IMG/VR virus record: IMGVR_UViG_3300024258_000612
Coordinates: 1 to 52,784 of that record
DNA length: 52,784 bases
Origin: a virus
Reading direction: 5' to 3' (one strand)
The translations under genes and the position numbers were made by a program. Position 1 is the first letter of the stretch. Every line of letters starts with the position of its first letter. Under the pieces are notes generated by a model. That model had not been told where the DNA came from. It saw only the letters and a list, made by a program, of their open reading frames with translations, and ran no database searches. Positions 6,274 to 15,403 of the stretch are shown piece after piece.

Positions 6274-7195
6274 ACTATTAAAACAAGCTAGTAAAGCATA
6301 CTATGAAGGCACTCCAATCATGTCAGATGATGAATTTGACAGGCTTGCTGACACCCATAAGTGGGAAGATATAGGTTACAGCCCTGATTCAAGGGAGCCT
6401 CATATCTTCCCACTTTTTTCTCTCCAAAAGGTTTTCTTAGGGGAGGACGTAGCTCCAGAGTACGGAACTAAAGTTATTGAAACCCCTAAATTAGATGGTG
6501 CCGCCATCTCCTTATACTATAAAGGAGGTAACCTAGTTAGAGTGCTAACTAGAGGAGACGGTAAAGAAGGTATCAATGTTACCGGCAAGTTCAAAGCCAG
6601 CAACATTGTCCCTTTAACCATCAATAACTTTGGGGAGGTCCAAATAACTGGTGAAATAGTAGCCCCGAAAGAAATAGCTAATGCTAGGAACTACGCTGCT
6701 GGTGCTTTGAACTTAAAAGAAGCATCGGAGTTTATGAAACGTGAGTTAACATTCATCGCTTATAATGTACAGCCTTGCTTTAGTGATACGTACTCTAATG
6801 ATATGTATTTACTAGAAGCTTTAGGGTTTAACGTAGTTACTAAAGAGTCTTGGAGCCAGTTCCCCGAAGATGGTAGAGTATTTAGAGTAGACTCTAATGA
6901 ATCGTTCGAAGACCTAGGGTTCACTGCCCACCACCCAAGAGGAGCATTTGCTTTAAAAACTCGAGAACAGGGAGTCGTAACTACTCTATTAGACGTAGTA
7001 TGGCAGACCGGTAAGAGTGGTAAAGTAACTCCTGTTGCTCTTTTAGAGCCTGTTTACATCGAAGAAGCTAAGGTATCACGAGCTACTTTGAACAACATGG
7101 CTTATATAGAAGAACTCAACTTAGAGATAGGTTGTGAAGTGGAAGTTATCAGAGCTGGAAAAATTATACCCTGTGTAATTTCCAGAGTCTATTAG
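6263..7195 (+). CDS. ligA: NAD+-dependent DNA ligase, N-terminal part (Ia, adenylation, OB domains)
   Basis: This 310-residue protein is the catalytic half of a bacterial-type DNA ligase. Residues 12-40 form domain Ia, which binds the NMN part of NAD (AYYEGTPIMSDDEFDRL). The adenylated lysine is K76 in the motif KLDG. RGDGKEGINVTG near 97-108 is the next nucleotidyltransferase motif. The C-terminus (EVIRAGKIIPCV) is the end of the OB fold. It stops just before the zinc finger, which is supplied by the next gene. T5 also encodes its ligase as two proteins, so this is a genuine split and not a frameshift; a promoter lies between the halves. Confidence 0.92.
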   Translation: MTIKLLKQASKAYYEGTPIMSDDEFDRLADTHKWEDIGYSPDSREPHIFPLFSLQKVFLGEDVAPEYGTKVIETPKLDGAAISLYYKGGNLVRVLTRGDGKEGINVTGKFKASNIVPLTINNFGEVQITGEIVAPKEIANARNYAAGALNLKEASEFMKRELTFIAYNVQPCFSDTYSNDMYLLEALGFNVVTKESWSQFPEDGRVFRVDSNESFEDLGFTAHHPRGAFALKTREQGVVTTLLDVVWQTGKSGKVTPVALLEPVYIEEAKVSRATLNNMAYIEELNLEIGCEVEVIRAGKIIPCVISRVY

Positions 7196-7214
7196 ACATT
7201 CTAAAAAATAAGAC

Positions 7215-7243
7215 TTGACATTATGGTCAATTGTTAGTATAAT
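7215..7243 (+). promoter_or_regulatory. Sigma70-type promoter between the two ligase genes
   Basis: TTGACA at 7215-7220 and TATAAT at 7238-7243, spacer 17 bp. It has the same AGTATAATATATATTC context as the promoters at 4570 and 15400. It gives the ligase C-terminal subunit and the D5-like gene their own transcript. Confidence 0.9.
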
Positions 7244-7268
7244 ATATATTCAAAAGTGAGAAATAGAT

Positions 7269-8024
7269 ATGCAATTTAAGAAAATAGTTGCTCCTACTAC
7301 GTGTCCTTCATGTAGTTCCGAGTTAGAGATAGTTAAAGATCAATTATTCTGTCGCAGTAAAGATTGTTCCGCCCAATCAACAAAAAAGGTAGAACATTTT
7401 GCTAAGACATTGAAGATCAAAGGCCTAGGGCCAAAGACTATTGATAAACTAGAGTTGAATAGCATCCCCGATATCTACGCTATCTCACCTGATGTAATAA
7501 ATGCCGTAATTGGGGATAAGCTGGGTGACAAGCTGTTTAGCAAAATAGAAGAGAGTAAACAAGCTGACCTAACTACCCTAATCGCGGCATTTTCTATCCC
7601 ATTAATCGGTAGCACTGCTGCTAGTAAATTGTCTAAAGTAATTACTCATATAGAGGACATTGACTTAGACTACTGCTCAAAAGCAGGACTAGGACCTAAA
7701 GCGTGTGACAGTTTAATGGCCTGGATGTACTCTGACTACTATGGAGAACTTGAATCATTACCCTTTGATTTCAAAGTCTCTGAAGTATCAGAAGTCTCTC
7801 CAGTAGAAACCAACGGTAAAAGTGTTTGCATCACCGGTAAACTACTAAATTACAAGAATAGAACCTTGGCAGGTGCTTACTTAGAGTCTTTAGGATATTC
7901 AATTATGAAATCCGTTACAAAAAAGACAGATTATTTAGTAGATGAAGAAGGCAAACAATCAAGCAAACGTACCAAAGCAGAGAGCTATGGTACACCTATT
8001 GTAAATATAAAAGATTTAATTTAA
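7269..8024 (+). CDS. ligB: NAD+-dependent DNA ligase, C-terminal part (zinc finger, HhH, BRCT)
   Basis: A 251-residue protein holding the DNA-clamping half of the ligase. The four-Cys zinc finger is C12, C15, C28 and C33. Residues 45-150 carry helix-hairpin-helix repeats (LKIKGLGPKTIDKL, AGLGPKACDSL). Residues 178-251 form a BRCT domain (KSVCITGKLLNYKNRTLAG, ending VNIKDLI). It has no adenylation site and must act with the upstream protein. It is transcribed from its own promoter together with the D5-like gene, so it may be made in excess over the catalytic half. The symbol follows T5 usage. Confidence 0.92.
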   Translation: MQFKKIVAPTTCPSCSSELEIVKDQLFCRSKDCSAQSTKKVEHFAKTLKIKGLGPKTIDKLELNSIPDIYAISPDVINAVIGDKLGDKLFSKIEESKQADLTTLIAAFSIPLIGSTAASKLSKVITHIEDIDLDYCSKAGLGPKACDSLMAWMYSDYYGELESLPFDFKVSEVSEVSPVETNGKSVCITGKLLNYKNRTLAGAYLESLGYSIMKSVTKKTDYLVDEEGKQSSKRTKAESYGTPIVNIKDLI

Positions 8025-8036
8025 GGAAAATATAAA

Positions 8037-8774
8037 ATGGCAAATTCAATCCCAAAGTGGACAGACGAACGCACAGACACATTAACAAACCTAGTAGGCT
8101 CAGAGTCTCCAGTAACTCAAGCTATGGTATCTTCTACAGCGACAGCTTTAGACACTACTACTCGCTCAGTTAGCTCAAAGCTACGTAAGATGGGTTTTGA
8201 TGTAGAACTAGCATCTGCATCACACACAAAAGCATTTTCAGATTCTGAAGAAGCTACTTTACGTTCATTCGTAGAAGACAACAGCGGTTCTTACACTTAC
8301 GCTGACATCGCTGGTTCATTCTCAGACGGTAAATACTCAGCTAAGAGCATCCAAGGAAAGTTACTTTCTATGGAACTAACTGCACACGTTAAGCCTACTG
8401 AGAAGCCAGTAACTGTACGTACTTACACTGAAGCTGAAGAAGCTACTTTCTTAGAAATGGTTAGCAATAACGCATTCGTAGAAGAAATCGCTGATGCGTT
8501 AGGTAAGTCAATCAATTCTGTACGTGGTAAAGCATTGTCTTTCTTACGTAACGGTGACATTTCTGCTATTCCAGCACAGAAAGAGTCTCGTGCTGCATCT
8601 AAAGTAGACGCATTAGACGCTATCGGTGACATCACTAGCATGACTATTGAGCAAATCGCTGAGTCTATCGACAAGACTGCTCGTGGTGTAAAAACTATGC
8701 TTACTCGTCGTGGCTTGACTTGTTCAAACTACGATGGTGCTAAGAAAGCAGCTAAAAACGCAGCTAAAGCCTAA
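8037..8774 (+). CDS. D5-like abundant DNA-binding protein
   Basis: A 245-residue protein with four repeated helical units of Myb/SANT-like HTH type. Each has an acidic helix and then a basic recognition helix: PKWTDERTDTL with TRSVSSKLRKMG, FSDSEEATL with SAKSIQGKLLS, YTEAEEATF with SINSVRGKALS, and a last TARGVKTMLTRRG. T5 D5 has the same position and size and coats phage DNA while regulating transcription, so this is probably its counterpart. All 11 arginines use CGT or CGC codons while neighbours mostly use AGA, pointing to very high expression. A terminator follows directly. Confidence 0.72.
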   Translation: MANSIPKWTDERTDTLTNLVGSESPVTQAMVSSTATALDTTTRSVSSKLRKMGFDVELASASHTKAFSDSEEATLRSFVEDNSGSYTYADIAGSFSDGKYSAKSIQGKLLSMELTAHVKPTEKPVTVRTYTEAEEATFLEMVSNNAFVEEIADALGKSINSVRGKALSFLRNGDISAIPAQKESRAASKVDALDAIGDITSMTIEQIAESIDKTARGVKTMLTRRGLTCSNYDGAKKAAKNAAKA

Positions 8775-8797
8775 GTACTAAAGGTATAGTTAGTTTA

Positions 8798-8834
8798 GGG
8801 CGGGTTTAGGAATCCTAATCTCGCCCATTTTTTT
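8798..8834 (+). terminator. Strong terminator after the D5-like gene
   Basis: A long imperfect hairpin: GGGCG pairs with CGCCC (8798-8802 and 8822-8826) and TTAGGA with TCCTAA (8806-8818), followed by a run of seven T at 8828-8834. It closes the ligase/D5-like unit. Confidence 0.85.
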
Positions 8835-8849
8835 GTCTGGAGAATTTTT

Positions 8850-9149
8850 ATGTTAATCAAAGCAGCTTTTCACGACCTGGATAGTTTTACCTCGCATGAG
8901 GCTATCAGACGTGCACAAGACTTATTGGGGGAGTTTACTGAAGTAAAAGCCTTCCCTAGTTCTACAGACCCCTGGGACAACATTTACTTTGCCATCCAAG
9001 AAGTCATAACAACTGACCAACTAGACCTCATATTTGACGAAGGCCCTTTATACCCCGAAAAGGTAAAAGAACTAAGGGCCCTTGTATTGAGTAAGTTAGA
9101 AAGTGAGTTGGACGAGGTTATAAAAGATAACGAACAGAAGGTTAAGTAA
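8850..9149 (+). CDS. Hypothetical protein before the helicase
   Basis: A 99-residue acidic protein with GGAG upstream of ATG 8850. It is mostly helical, with a helix (SHEAIRRAQDLLGEFTEV) and a charged C-terminal helix from about 68 (KVKELRALVLSKLESELDEV) ending in a basic tail. Its last base is the first base of the helicase start codon (TAATG), so it is coupled to the helicase. Small helical proteins in this position can be helicase loaders or helicase-bound regulators, but I see no identifying motif. Confidence 0.55.
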   Translation: MLIKAAFHDLDSFTSHEAIRRAQDLLGEFTEVKAFPSSTDPWDNIYFAIQEVITTDQLDLIFDEGPLYPEKVKELRALVLSKLESELDEVIKDNEQKVK

Positions 9150-10525
9150 TGGATATCGGAGCGGTTGTTCTACACAAATTGTTAGAAGAACAAAGCCTCG
9201 AAGGGTGGTCTAGGTTACGAAGTGAATTTTTTGATGCTTCATTTAAGTCCGTTTATACGGCAATAAATAAGTATTATAAGGCACGCAATGAGATACCTAG
9301 TTTCGAAGACTTAGGTGTTAAAGTCAGAAACCCTAAGCTAGAAAAAGATGTAGCTTCTTTAGAGCTTTTAGAAGTTCCAGAGATAGATCTTGATCTAGCT
9401 ATTGATGCTTTAATCGATCAATTTGCACAAAATTCAACATTAGATATGCTTGATGACTATATCAAGGATATTACCATGATGGATGTTGAAGAGATAAAGT
9501 CTGGGATATCCGAAATCGCACTGAAGTTGGATGAAAAGACTCAGACTAATGAAATGGTAGCAACCATGGATAGTATTAGCTTGTTTCAAGAAGCGGCAGA
9601 TACTGAACATACTTGCTTCCCTATCGGTATTAATAATACCTTTGATAGCAAAAATGGCGGACTATACCGAGAAGATCTAATATTACTTGGTGGTAAAAGA
9701 GGTTCTGGTAAGTCTCTAGTAAGTGCCAACATGGTGGCTAACCAGTATGCTATGGGGAACACGGCAATATTCTTTACTATTGAGATGACGGCAATGGAAA
9801 CATTCCACCGTATCAGTAGTATGTTATCGGGAGTGTCCTACTCTCAGATAAGAAAGAATGCACTCGAGAAAGAGGAAGAGTTCGCCCTAGCTAAGATGCG
9901 TGCTGATATGTTCTTAGGAACGGAAGAAGTATACAATGACTTCCTAGAACATAGAGACCCCGTAAGGCTGGAAAAACACCTAATAAAAGATTGCAAACTA
10001 AAACCAGATAACCAAATTATTATTGTGGATGACAGGTCTCTGTCTCTGACTAGTATTGATTTACAAATACAGAAAGCTAAGGCACAGTTTGGAGACAAAC
10101 TAACTTTAGTAGTTGTAGATTATGTAAACCAAGTAGAGACAGGTATAGGCAAGGATTTGTATGATTGGCAGTCACAAATCTTTGCAAGTAAGAAACTAAA
10201 AGAGTATGCTAGAAAGTATGAAGTAGCAATTGTTAGCCCGTATCAAATTGATGATTCAGGTGCTACACGATTTGCTAAAGGACTACTAGATAGCCCGGAT
10301 ATGGCATTCTTAATTGATGCACACTCTAAAGAGGACAAGGCTGTAACGTTCACCTCTACTAAAGTTAGAAGTGGACCAGACCTTGAATTTACAAGTATAA
10401 TGAATTGGGACAACTTAAGACTAGGCCCTCAAGACACTGCGAAACCCGCAGAAAAGAAAAGTATAAAGGACGGCACTAGAAAAATAGGTCAACAACCAAA
10501 ACCAGAGGACAGCGATTTAGTATAA
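9149..10525 (+). CDS. DnaB-type replicative DNA helicase
   Basis: A 458-residue RecA-fold helicase that unwinds DNA at the phage replication fork. Walker A GGKRGSGKS is at 181-189, followed by the DnaB-family FFTIEMT (208-214) and Walker B LVVVDYVNQV (320-329). The first 150 residues are the helical N-terminal domain used for hexamer and primase contacts. The last 40 are basic and unstructured. It corresponds to T5 D6 by position, just upstream of the primase with a TAATG overlap. The overlap with genes on both sides suggests a co-translated primosome. Confidence 0.92.
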   Translation: MDIGAVVLHKLLEEQSLEGWSRLRSEFFDASFKSVYTAINKYYKARNEIPSFEDLGVKVRNPKLEKDVASLELLEVPEIDLDLAIDALIDQFAQNSTLDMLDDYIKDITMMDVEEIKSGISEIALKLDEKTQTNEMVATMDSISLFQEAADTEHTCFPIGINNTFDSKNGGLYREDLILLGGKRGSGKSLVSANMVANQYAMGNTAIFFTIEMTAMETFHRISSMLSGVSYSQIRKNALEKEEEFALAKMRADMFLGTEEVYNDFLEHRDPVRLEKHLIKDCKLKPDNQIIIVDDRSLSLTSIDLQIQKAKAQFGDKLTLVVVDYVNQVETGIGKDLYDWQSQIFASKKLKEYARKYEVAIVSPYQIDDSGATRFAKGLLDSPDMAFLIDAHSKEDKAVTFTSTKVRSGPDLEFTSIMNWDNLRLGPQDTAKPAEKKSIKDGTRKIGQQPKPEDSDLV

Positions 10526-11364
10526 TGGATGTAGAACAGTTATTAAATGAACGTAAAATAGAGTTTAGACCTAAGGGTCAAGACTTCGTGGTAAGGTGTT
10601 TAAACCCCGAGCATGAGGACAATAATCCTTCTATGCATATCGATAAACTAAGTGGTGCATATAACTGCTTTAGTTGTGGGTTTAAAGGGAATGTTTTTAA
10701 ATACTATAACGTTGATAGAGACTGGCAAGACCTACGAGTTAAAAAGTTACAGAGAGCAATCACAAAGATACGACAAGAAGCTAACGGGCTGCCAATGCCC
10801 GCAGGCTTCGTCCCTTACAACAGGGATTTTAGGGGTATTAGGAAAGAGATTCTAAGAGAGTATAATGCGTTTACGCATAAAGACCACGAAGATAGAATTA
10901 TCTTTCCTATCCCCGACATTACCGGCAAGGTACGAGCGTTTATTGGTAGATACATAAATAGTGACGCTCACCCCCGGTACCTAATTTTCCCAAAAGGGGC
11001 AGATTTACCCCTTTTCCCTTCCAAGGTACAGCCTATTAACGGCAGTGTAATACTTGTAGAAGGATCGTTAGACGCTCTTAATCTAATCAGTGGAGGCCTT
11101 GTAAATGCAACCGCTGTGTTAGGAGCTAATAACATAGATAAAGAGAAACTAGAAAGTCTAAGATTTTTAGGCGTTAGAAAAATATATATTATGTTCGATG
11201 CAGATGATGCAGGAAGAAAGGCAGCCGCAAGAGCTGAAGAGGTATTAGAACAGATATTCATAATAGAACAATTAGCATTACCAGAAGGCTTAGACCCTGG
11301 AGACCTGTCTATAGAGGACATAAAATCAATCAAGGAGGAATTATATGAAAGTAGCGATAGTTGA
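10525..11364 (+). CDS. DnaG-type DNA primase
   Basis: A 279-residue primase. The CHC2-like zinc finger uses C25, H30, C48 and C51 (CLNPEHEDNNPSMHI to CFSCGFKGN). The Toprim domain begins near 175, with the catalytic glutamate E180 in ILVEGSLDAL and the metal pair D226-A-D228 in MFDADDAG. It is shorter than bacterial DnaG (about 580 residues) and lacks the C-terminal helicase-binding domain, as expected for phage primases of this type. It starts on the helicase stop codon and overlaps the polymerase start by 20 bases. It corresponds to T5 D7 by order. Confidence 0.92.
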   Translation: MDVEQLLNERKIEFRPKGQDFVVRCLNPEHEDNNPSMHIDKLSGAYNCFSCGFKGNVFKYYNVDRDWQDLRVKKLQRAITKIRQEANGLPMPAGFVPYNRDFRGIRKEILREYNAFTHKDHEDRIIFPIPDITGKVRAFIGRYINSDAHPRYLIFPKGADLPLFPSKVQPINGSVILVEGSLDALNLISGGLVNATAVLGANNIDKEKLESLRFLGVRKIYIMFDADDAGRKAAARAEEVLEQIFIIEQLALPEGLDPGDLSIEDIKSIKEELYESSDS

Positions 11365-13606
11365 TAAGCACCCCACAAACGTAAATTATTCAAAGCATTT
11401 TACGTTTGAATTTGAGGTATTTCACTTATCTTCAACAAAGACAAAGAAGCTGTTGAAGAAGGATGTAGACTTAGAATTTAATGCCGAGGAGTTTGACCTA
11501 GTAATATTAATAGGTTCTGAAGCTTCTAAGTTCATTGGAGGGGTCACCTCCGTAACAGAGTTTGCAGGGCATTTAGTGGAGGATAAATTCGTGCCAATGA
11601 TTAACCCAGCAATGTTAAGTTTCAAGCCTGAAGCCAAGCCGCATTTTGATAAAGCTATTGAGAAAGTAGAAGGGTATGTTGCAGGCGTTAAGCCTCCTAC
11701 AGTTACAGGAGACTTTGAGGGTATCACAGAAGAGGAAAGAGCAAATGAATATTTGGAAGAGATATTGGCAGACAACTCAATTCGGCACATTGCGTGCGAT
11801 ACGGAGACATCTTCTCTCTATCCAAGGGACGGTTATGTACTGGGTATTAGTATTACACATAAAAGTAAGCAGGGCGTATATATCTCGACTGAATGCGTCA
11901 GCGAGAAGACTGAAAAACTGCTGCAAGCTATATTTTCCAGTAGACTAGTAGTATTTCACAACGCTAAGTTTGACTTGAAGATGTTGCAGTATCACTTCAA
12001 TTTCAAGTTCCCTAAAGTATCTGATACAATGCTGATGCACTATTTATTAGATGAAACTCAAGGCACGCACGGACTAAAAGCCCTAGCCATGAAGTTCACG
12101 GACTATGGGGACTATGACAGAGCCTTAGATGAGTTTAGAACAAACTACTGTAAACAGAACGGCATTTTAAAGGGAGAGTTCTCTTATGACTTAATTCCTT
12201 TCGATATCCTTGCAGAATATGCAGCAATCGATACCGCAGTTACATACGACCTATACACATTATTCAGTAAGAAGCTACTATCTAATAAAGCCCTTACTAA
12301 AGTATATAAAGAACTGATGGTTCCAGGAATGTTGTTCTTAACAGATGTGGAGGAGAACGGAGTTCCCTTCGACATAGGTAGACTAAAGAAAGTTCAAGCA
12401 TTAATGGAAGTTGAAGTGCAAACTGCTAAAGACGAGCTGTACAAGCACGATGCAGTACACACTTTTGAAAAAGAGCAAGGCAAAGTATTCAACCCTAATA
12501 GTACTCAACAGTTAAGAGTACTGTTATTTGACTACCTTGGGTTGACCCCTACAGGGAAGTTAACAGGGACGGGAGCCGCAAGTACAGATGCAGAGGTTCT
12601 AAAGAAATTAGCAGAGGAACACCCTATCCCTGGAGTCCTTCTTAACATTAGACAGAAGTCTAAAATTAAGAATACTTACTTAGATAAGATTATCCCTGCC
12701 TTAGATAAGGATAGCAGAATTAGAACAGGTTTTAACTTAACCTCCACTACTTCTGGGAGACTGTCTAGTTCTGGCAAGATTAATATGCAACAGTTGCCTA
12801 GAGATAACGCAGCTGTTAAAGGGTGTATTAAAGCAACTCCAGGTTACAAGATAATTCAGCAGGATTTAGCAACTGCAGAGGTATATGTTGCTGCTATCTT
12901 ATCTGGGGACAAAAACTTACAAAACGTATTTAAAAGTGGCGGCGACTTACACTCTACTATTGCAAAAATGGTATTTCAATTGAAAGAACCTGCAAGTGAG
13001 GTCAAAGAAAAGAACCCTACCGCTAGACAGGCTGCTAAAGCTATTACTTTTGGTATTATGTACGGGTCTGGGCCTGCTAAAGTTGCAGAAACAGTTACTA
13101 AAGAGAGTGGTAAACCCTTTTCGGTACAAAAAGCAAAAGACACTATTGCCAAGTACTTCGATACGTTCAGTAGTCTAAGAAGCTGGCTACAGATGTCCAA
13201 AGAAGATATTGAGGCCAATGGGTACATATATAGCATCTTTGGCAGAAAGCGTAGACTCTCCAATGTATTCAGTTCTGATAAGGGAGTAGCTTCTCATGAA
13301 GTTAGGAGTGGGATTAACTTTCTTATCCAATCAGTTGCATCAGACATTAACTTATATGCAGGTATTGAACTAAACACATGGATTAAAGAGAATAATTATG
13401 ATGCTAAAATCATCGCTCTCGTGCATGACTCATTAGTGTTGGAAATTAAAGAGGATCAAGTAGACGTAGTATGTGAAAAAATGGCTGAGTTAACTCAAAT
13501 GGATAGAGGGTGTACAATTCCCGGAAAACCTGTTGGAGTGGACCTAGACGTAGGGGAGGACTACAGCTTTGGAAAATTTGAGAAGCAATACCCTGACATG
13601 GTCTGA
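11345..13606 (+). CDS. polA: Family A DNA polymerase with 3'-5' exonuclease
   Basis: A 753-residue replicative polymerase. The proofreading exonuclease is intact: D152 and E154 (CDTET), D210 (NAKFD), Y292 and D296 (YAAID). Motif A carries D507 but reads QQDLATAEVY, not the usual DYSQIELR. Motif B is RQAAKAITFGIMYG, with R561, K565, F569 and Y573; F569 matches Phe762 of E. coli Pol I. Motif C is VHDS (H694, D695). There is no 5'-3' exonuclease domain; that function is encoded separately at 20077. A strong AAGGAGG lies upstream of the ATG inside the primase gene. It matches T5 D9 by position. Confidence 0.95.
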   Translation: MKVAIVDKHPTNVNYSKHFTFEFEVFHLSSTKTKKLLKKDVDLEFNAEEFDLVILIGSEASKFIGGVTSVTEFAGHLVEDKFVPMINPAMLSFKPEAKPHFDKAIEKVEGYVAGVKPPTVTGDFEGITEEERANEYLEEILADNSIRHIACDTETSSLYPRDGYVLGISITHKSKQGVYISTECVSEKTEKLLQAIFSSRLVVFHNAKFDLKMLQYHFNFKFPKVSDTMLMHYLLDETQGTHGLKALAMKFTDYGDYDRALDEFRTNYCKQNGILKGEFSYDLIPFDILAEYAAIDTAVTYDLYTLFSKKLLSNKALTKVYKELMVPGMLFLTDVEENGVPFDIGRLKKVQALMEVEVQTAKDELYKHDAVHTFEKEQGKVFNPNSTQQLRVLLFDYLGLTPTGKLTGTGAASTDAEVLKKLAEEHPIPGVLLNIRQKSKIKNTYLDKIIPALDKDSRIRTGFNLTSTTSGRLSSSGKINMQQLPRDNAAVKGCIKATPGYKIIQQDLATAEVYVAAILSGDKNLQNVFKSGGDLHSTIAKMVFQLKEPASEVKEKNPTARQAAKAITFGIMYGSGPAKVAETVTKESGKPFSVQKAKDTIAKYFDTFSSLRSWLQMSKEDIEANGYIYSIFGRKRRLSNVFSSDKGVASHEVRSGINFLIQSVASDINLYAGIELNTWIKENNYDAKIIALVHDSLVLEIKEDQVDVVCEKMAELTQMDRGCTIPGKPVGVDLDVGEDYSFGKFEKQYPDMV

Positions 13607-14102
13607 CATAACATACCCAATATTCCCCCTAGCAGGCACAGTAGAAGGCTTCTACAAAGAAGAGGATATTTTGTTCGCTAAAGATGATCGCGGTTATAGG
13701 ATATTAGACGACACTACCTTAGAGGGGAACTCTTTAGGCGTAAGAAGGCTAAAGATCAAGGCAGATAGAAAGAGTATATACCCTTTAAAGAGGAAGATAG
13801 ATACTTTTATAGACTTAGTGAAGTATTCCGCTAAATCTAAGTTATATCTAGATTATACAGGAAAACCTTTCAAGTATAAGAAAACCCGGTATGTTAGCTT
13901 AGTCTACAAACCTATTAACTTTAGAAAGTATGTAGATGGCAAAGGTACCTTGTTTACAGCAAAGGGTGTTAACAATTGGTTTGAAGTACCTGCTATAGTA
14001 GGTCCCGAGATTCCTTTTGTTATTTTATTAAAGATAGACCAATCATACGTATTGTATGGTTTGAGCAACACAAAAGGGTTAGATACTAGGAGAATGATAT
14101 GA
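13569..14102 (+). CDS. Hypothetical protein between polymerase and helicase
   Basis: A 177-residue basic protein, probably beta-rich, with many Lys and aromatic residues and no catalytic motif I recognise. No ATG is available near the N-terminus. TTG at 13569 is chosen because a very strong Shine-Dalgarno (GGGGAGG, about 13553-13559) sits 8-9 bases upstream, inside the end of the polymerase gene. The 38-base overlap with polA and 4-base overlap with the helicase indicate a co-translated replication protein. Nucleic-acid binding is plausible from charge and context only. Confidence 0.6.
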   Translation: MENLRSNTLTWSDITYPIFPLAGTVEGFYKEEDILFAKDDRGYRILDDTTLEGNSLGVRRLKIKADRKSIYPLKRKIDTFIDLVKYSAKSKLYLDYTGKPFKYKKTRYVSLVYKPINFRKYVDGKGTLFTAKGVNNWFEVPAIVGPEIPFVILLKIDQSYVLYGLSNTKGLDTRRMI

Positions 14103-15403
14103 CGACTACGTTTGATAAGAAAGCTGTTGTTTCGAACAGAATATATCTAAAAGCTGATAAAGCACTGCAGGATAAACTCAATGACGAGTTAACATATATT
14201 ATTCCCACATACGGAATAGACCAACCTCCTTTAGTTATAAAAAACATAGGTAGAATCAACAAGGACTTAGTAAGCATCCCTGTTGGAAGGAGGGATCTGG
14301 TACCTGAGGACTACGAAATTATAGATAAAACTTTGCTTGCGCCGATGACCATGCCGAAGTTTAAGTTCGAATTACGTGCGAGTCAACAAGATGTATACGA
14401 CAAGGTAACAGGCAATACAATTATTAATGCCCCTCCTAGTTGGGGAAAGACATTCACTGCTTTAGCTATAGTTGCAAAGTTAGCCCAAAAAACATTAATA
14501 GTAGTACATACTATTGCTTTGAGAGACCAGTGGGTTAAAGAAATTGAGTATACTATGGGGTTTAAGCCCGGTATTATAGGTAGCGGTAAGCTGGAGTTAG
14601 ACCCACCTATAGTAGTAGGGAACGTGCAGACTTTAACTAAGAAAGTGCCCGATATAAGAGACTTATTTGGAACAATCGTGTTGGACGAAATGCACCACGT
14701 GTCCTCCCCTACTTTTGCTAAGATTGTAGACAAGTTGCCTGCAAGATACAAGATAGGGCTTAGTGGTACTTTGAAGCGAAAGGACGGTAAGCACGTGGTG
14801 TTCAATGATTATTTTGGGTACGATGTACATATACCCCCAAAAGAGAACTATATGGTTCCTAGGATTGCTACGGTTAGATCAGATATAAGATTCCCAGACG
14901 GAGCAAGAACTCCCTGGGCAAAACGAGTTAATGTAGTAGCTTATGATCCTAACTACCAAAGCTTGATAGCACAGATAGCTTCAGTATATGCAGCTAAAGG
15001 GCATAAAGTCCTAGTTGTAAGTGATAGAGTACAGTTTCTAAAAAACTGTGCAGAATTAACAGGAGATAGAGCAATATGCGTAACAGGAGAACTACCACAT
15101 GAACTTAGGGAAGGAGAGCTTCAGAAAATTAAAGATGACGAGGCAGACGTATTATACGGAACTCAGAGTATTTTTTGCGAAGGTATTTCGCTTAATGAGT
15201 TATCTGTTCTTATTCTTGGGACTCCTATCAATAATGAACCACTTCTTATTCAGCTAATAGGAAGAGTTATAAGAAAGCAGGAAGGTAAGTTACAACCTGT
15301 GGTAGTAGATATCCATTTAAAAGGGAAAACAGCTACAGCACAAGCGAGTGCTCGAATGGGAGTTTATATCTCAGAAGGGTACGAAATAAAAAATTATACT
15401 TGA
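14099..15403 (+). CDS. Superfamily II DNA helicase (T5 D10-like)
   Basis: A 434-residue SF2 helicase. Motif I is APPSWGKTF (111-119), motif II DEMH (196-199), motif III LSGTLKRKDGK (near 219) and motif VI LIGRVIRKQEGK (near 390). The UvsW/RecG-like layout suggests a branch-migrating or duplex-remodelling helicase rather than the fork helicase. T5 D10 occupies the same place after the polymerase. The final codons overlap the next promoter: the stop TGA at 15401-15403 is part of that promoter's TTGACA. Confidence 0.88.
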   Translation: MTTTFDKKAVVSNRIYLKADKALQDKLNDELTYIIPTYGIDQPPLVIKNIGRINKDLVSIPVGRRDLVPEDYEIIDKTLLAPMTMPKFKFELRASQQDVYDKVTGNTIINAPPSWGKTFTALAIVAKLAQKTLIVVHTIALRDQWVKEIEYTMGFKPGIIGSGKLELDPPIVVGNVQTLTKKVPDIRDLFGTIVLDEMHHVSSPTFAKIVDKLPARYKIGLSGTLKRKDGKHVVFNDYFGYDVHIPPKENYMVPRIATVRSDIRFPDGARTPWAKRVNVVAYDPNYQSLIAQIASVYAAKGHKVLVVSDRVQFLKNCAELTGDRAICVTGELPHELREGELQKIKDDEADVLYGTQSIFCEGISLNELSVLILGTPINNEPLLIQLIGRVIRKQEGKLQPVVVDIHLKGKTATAQASARMGVYISEGYEIKNYT

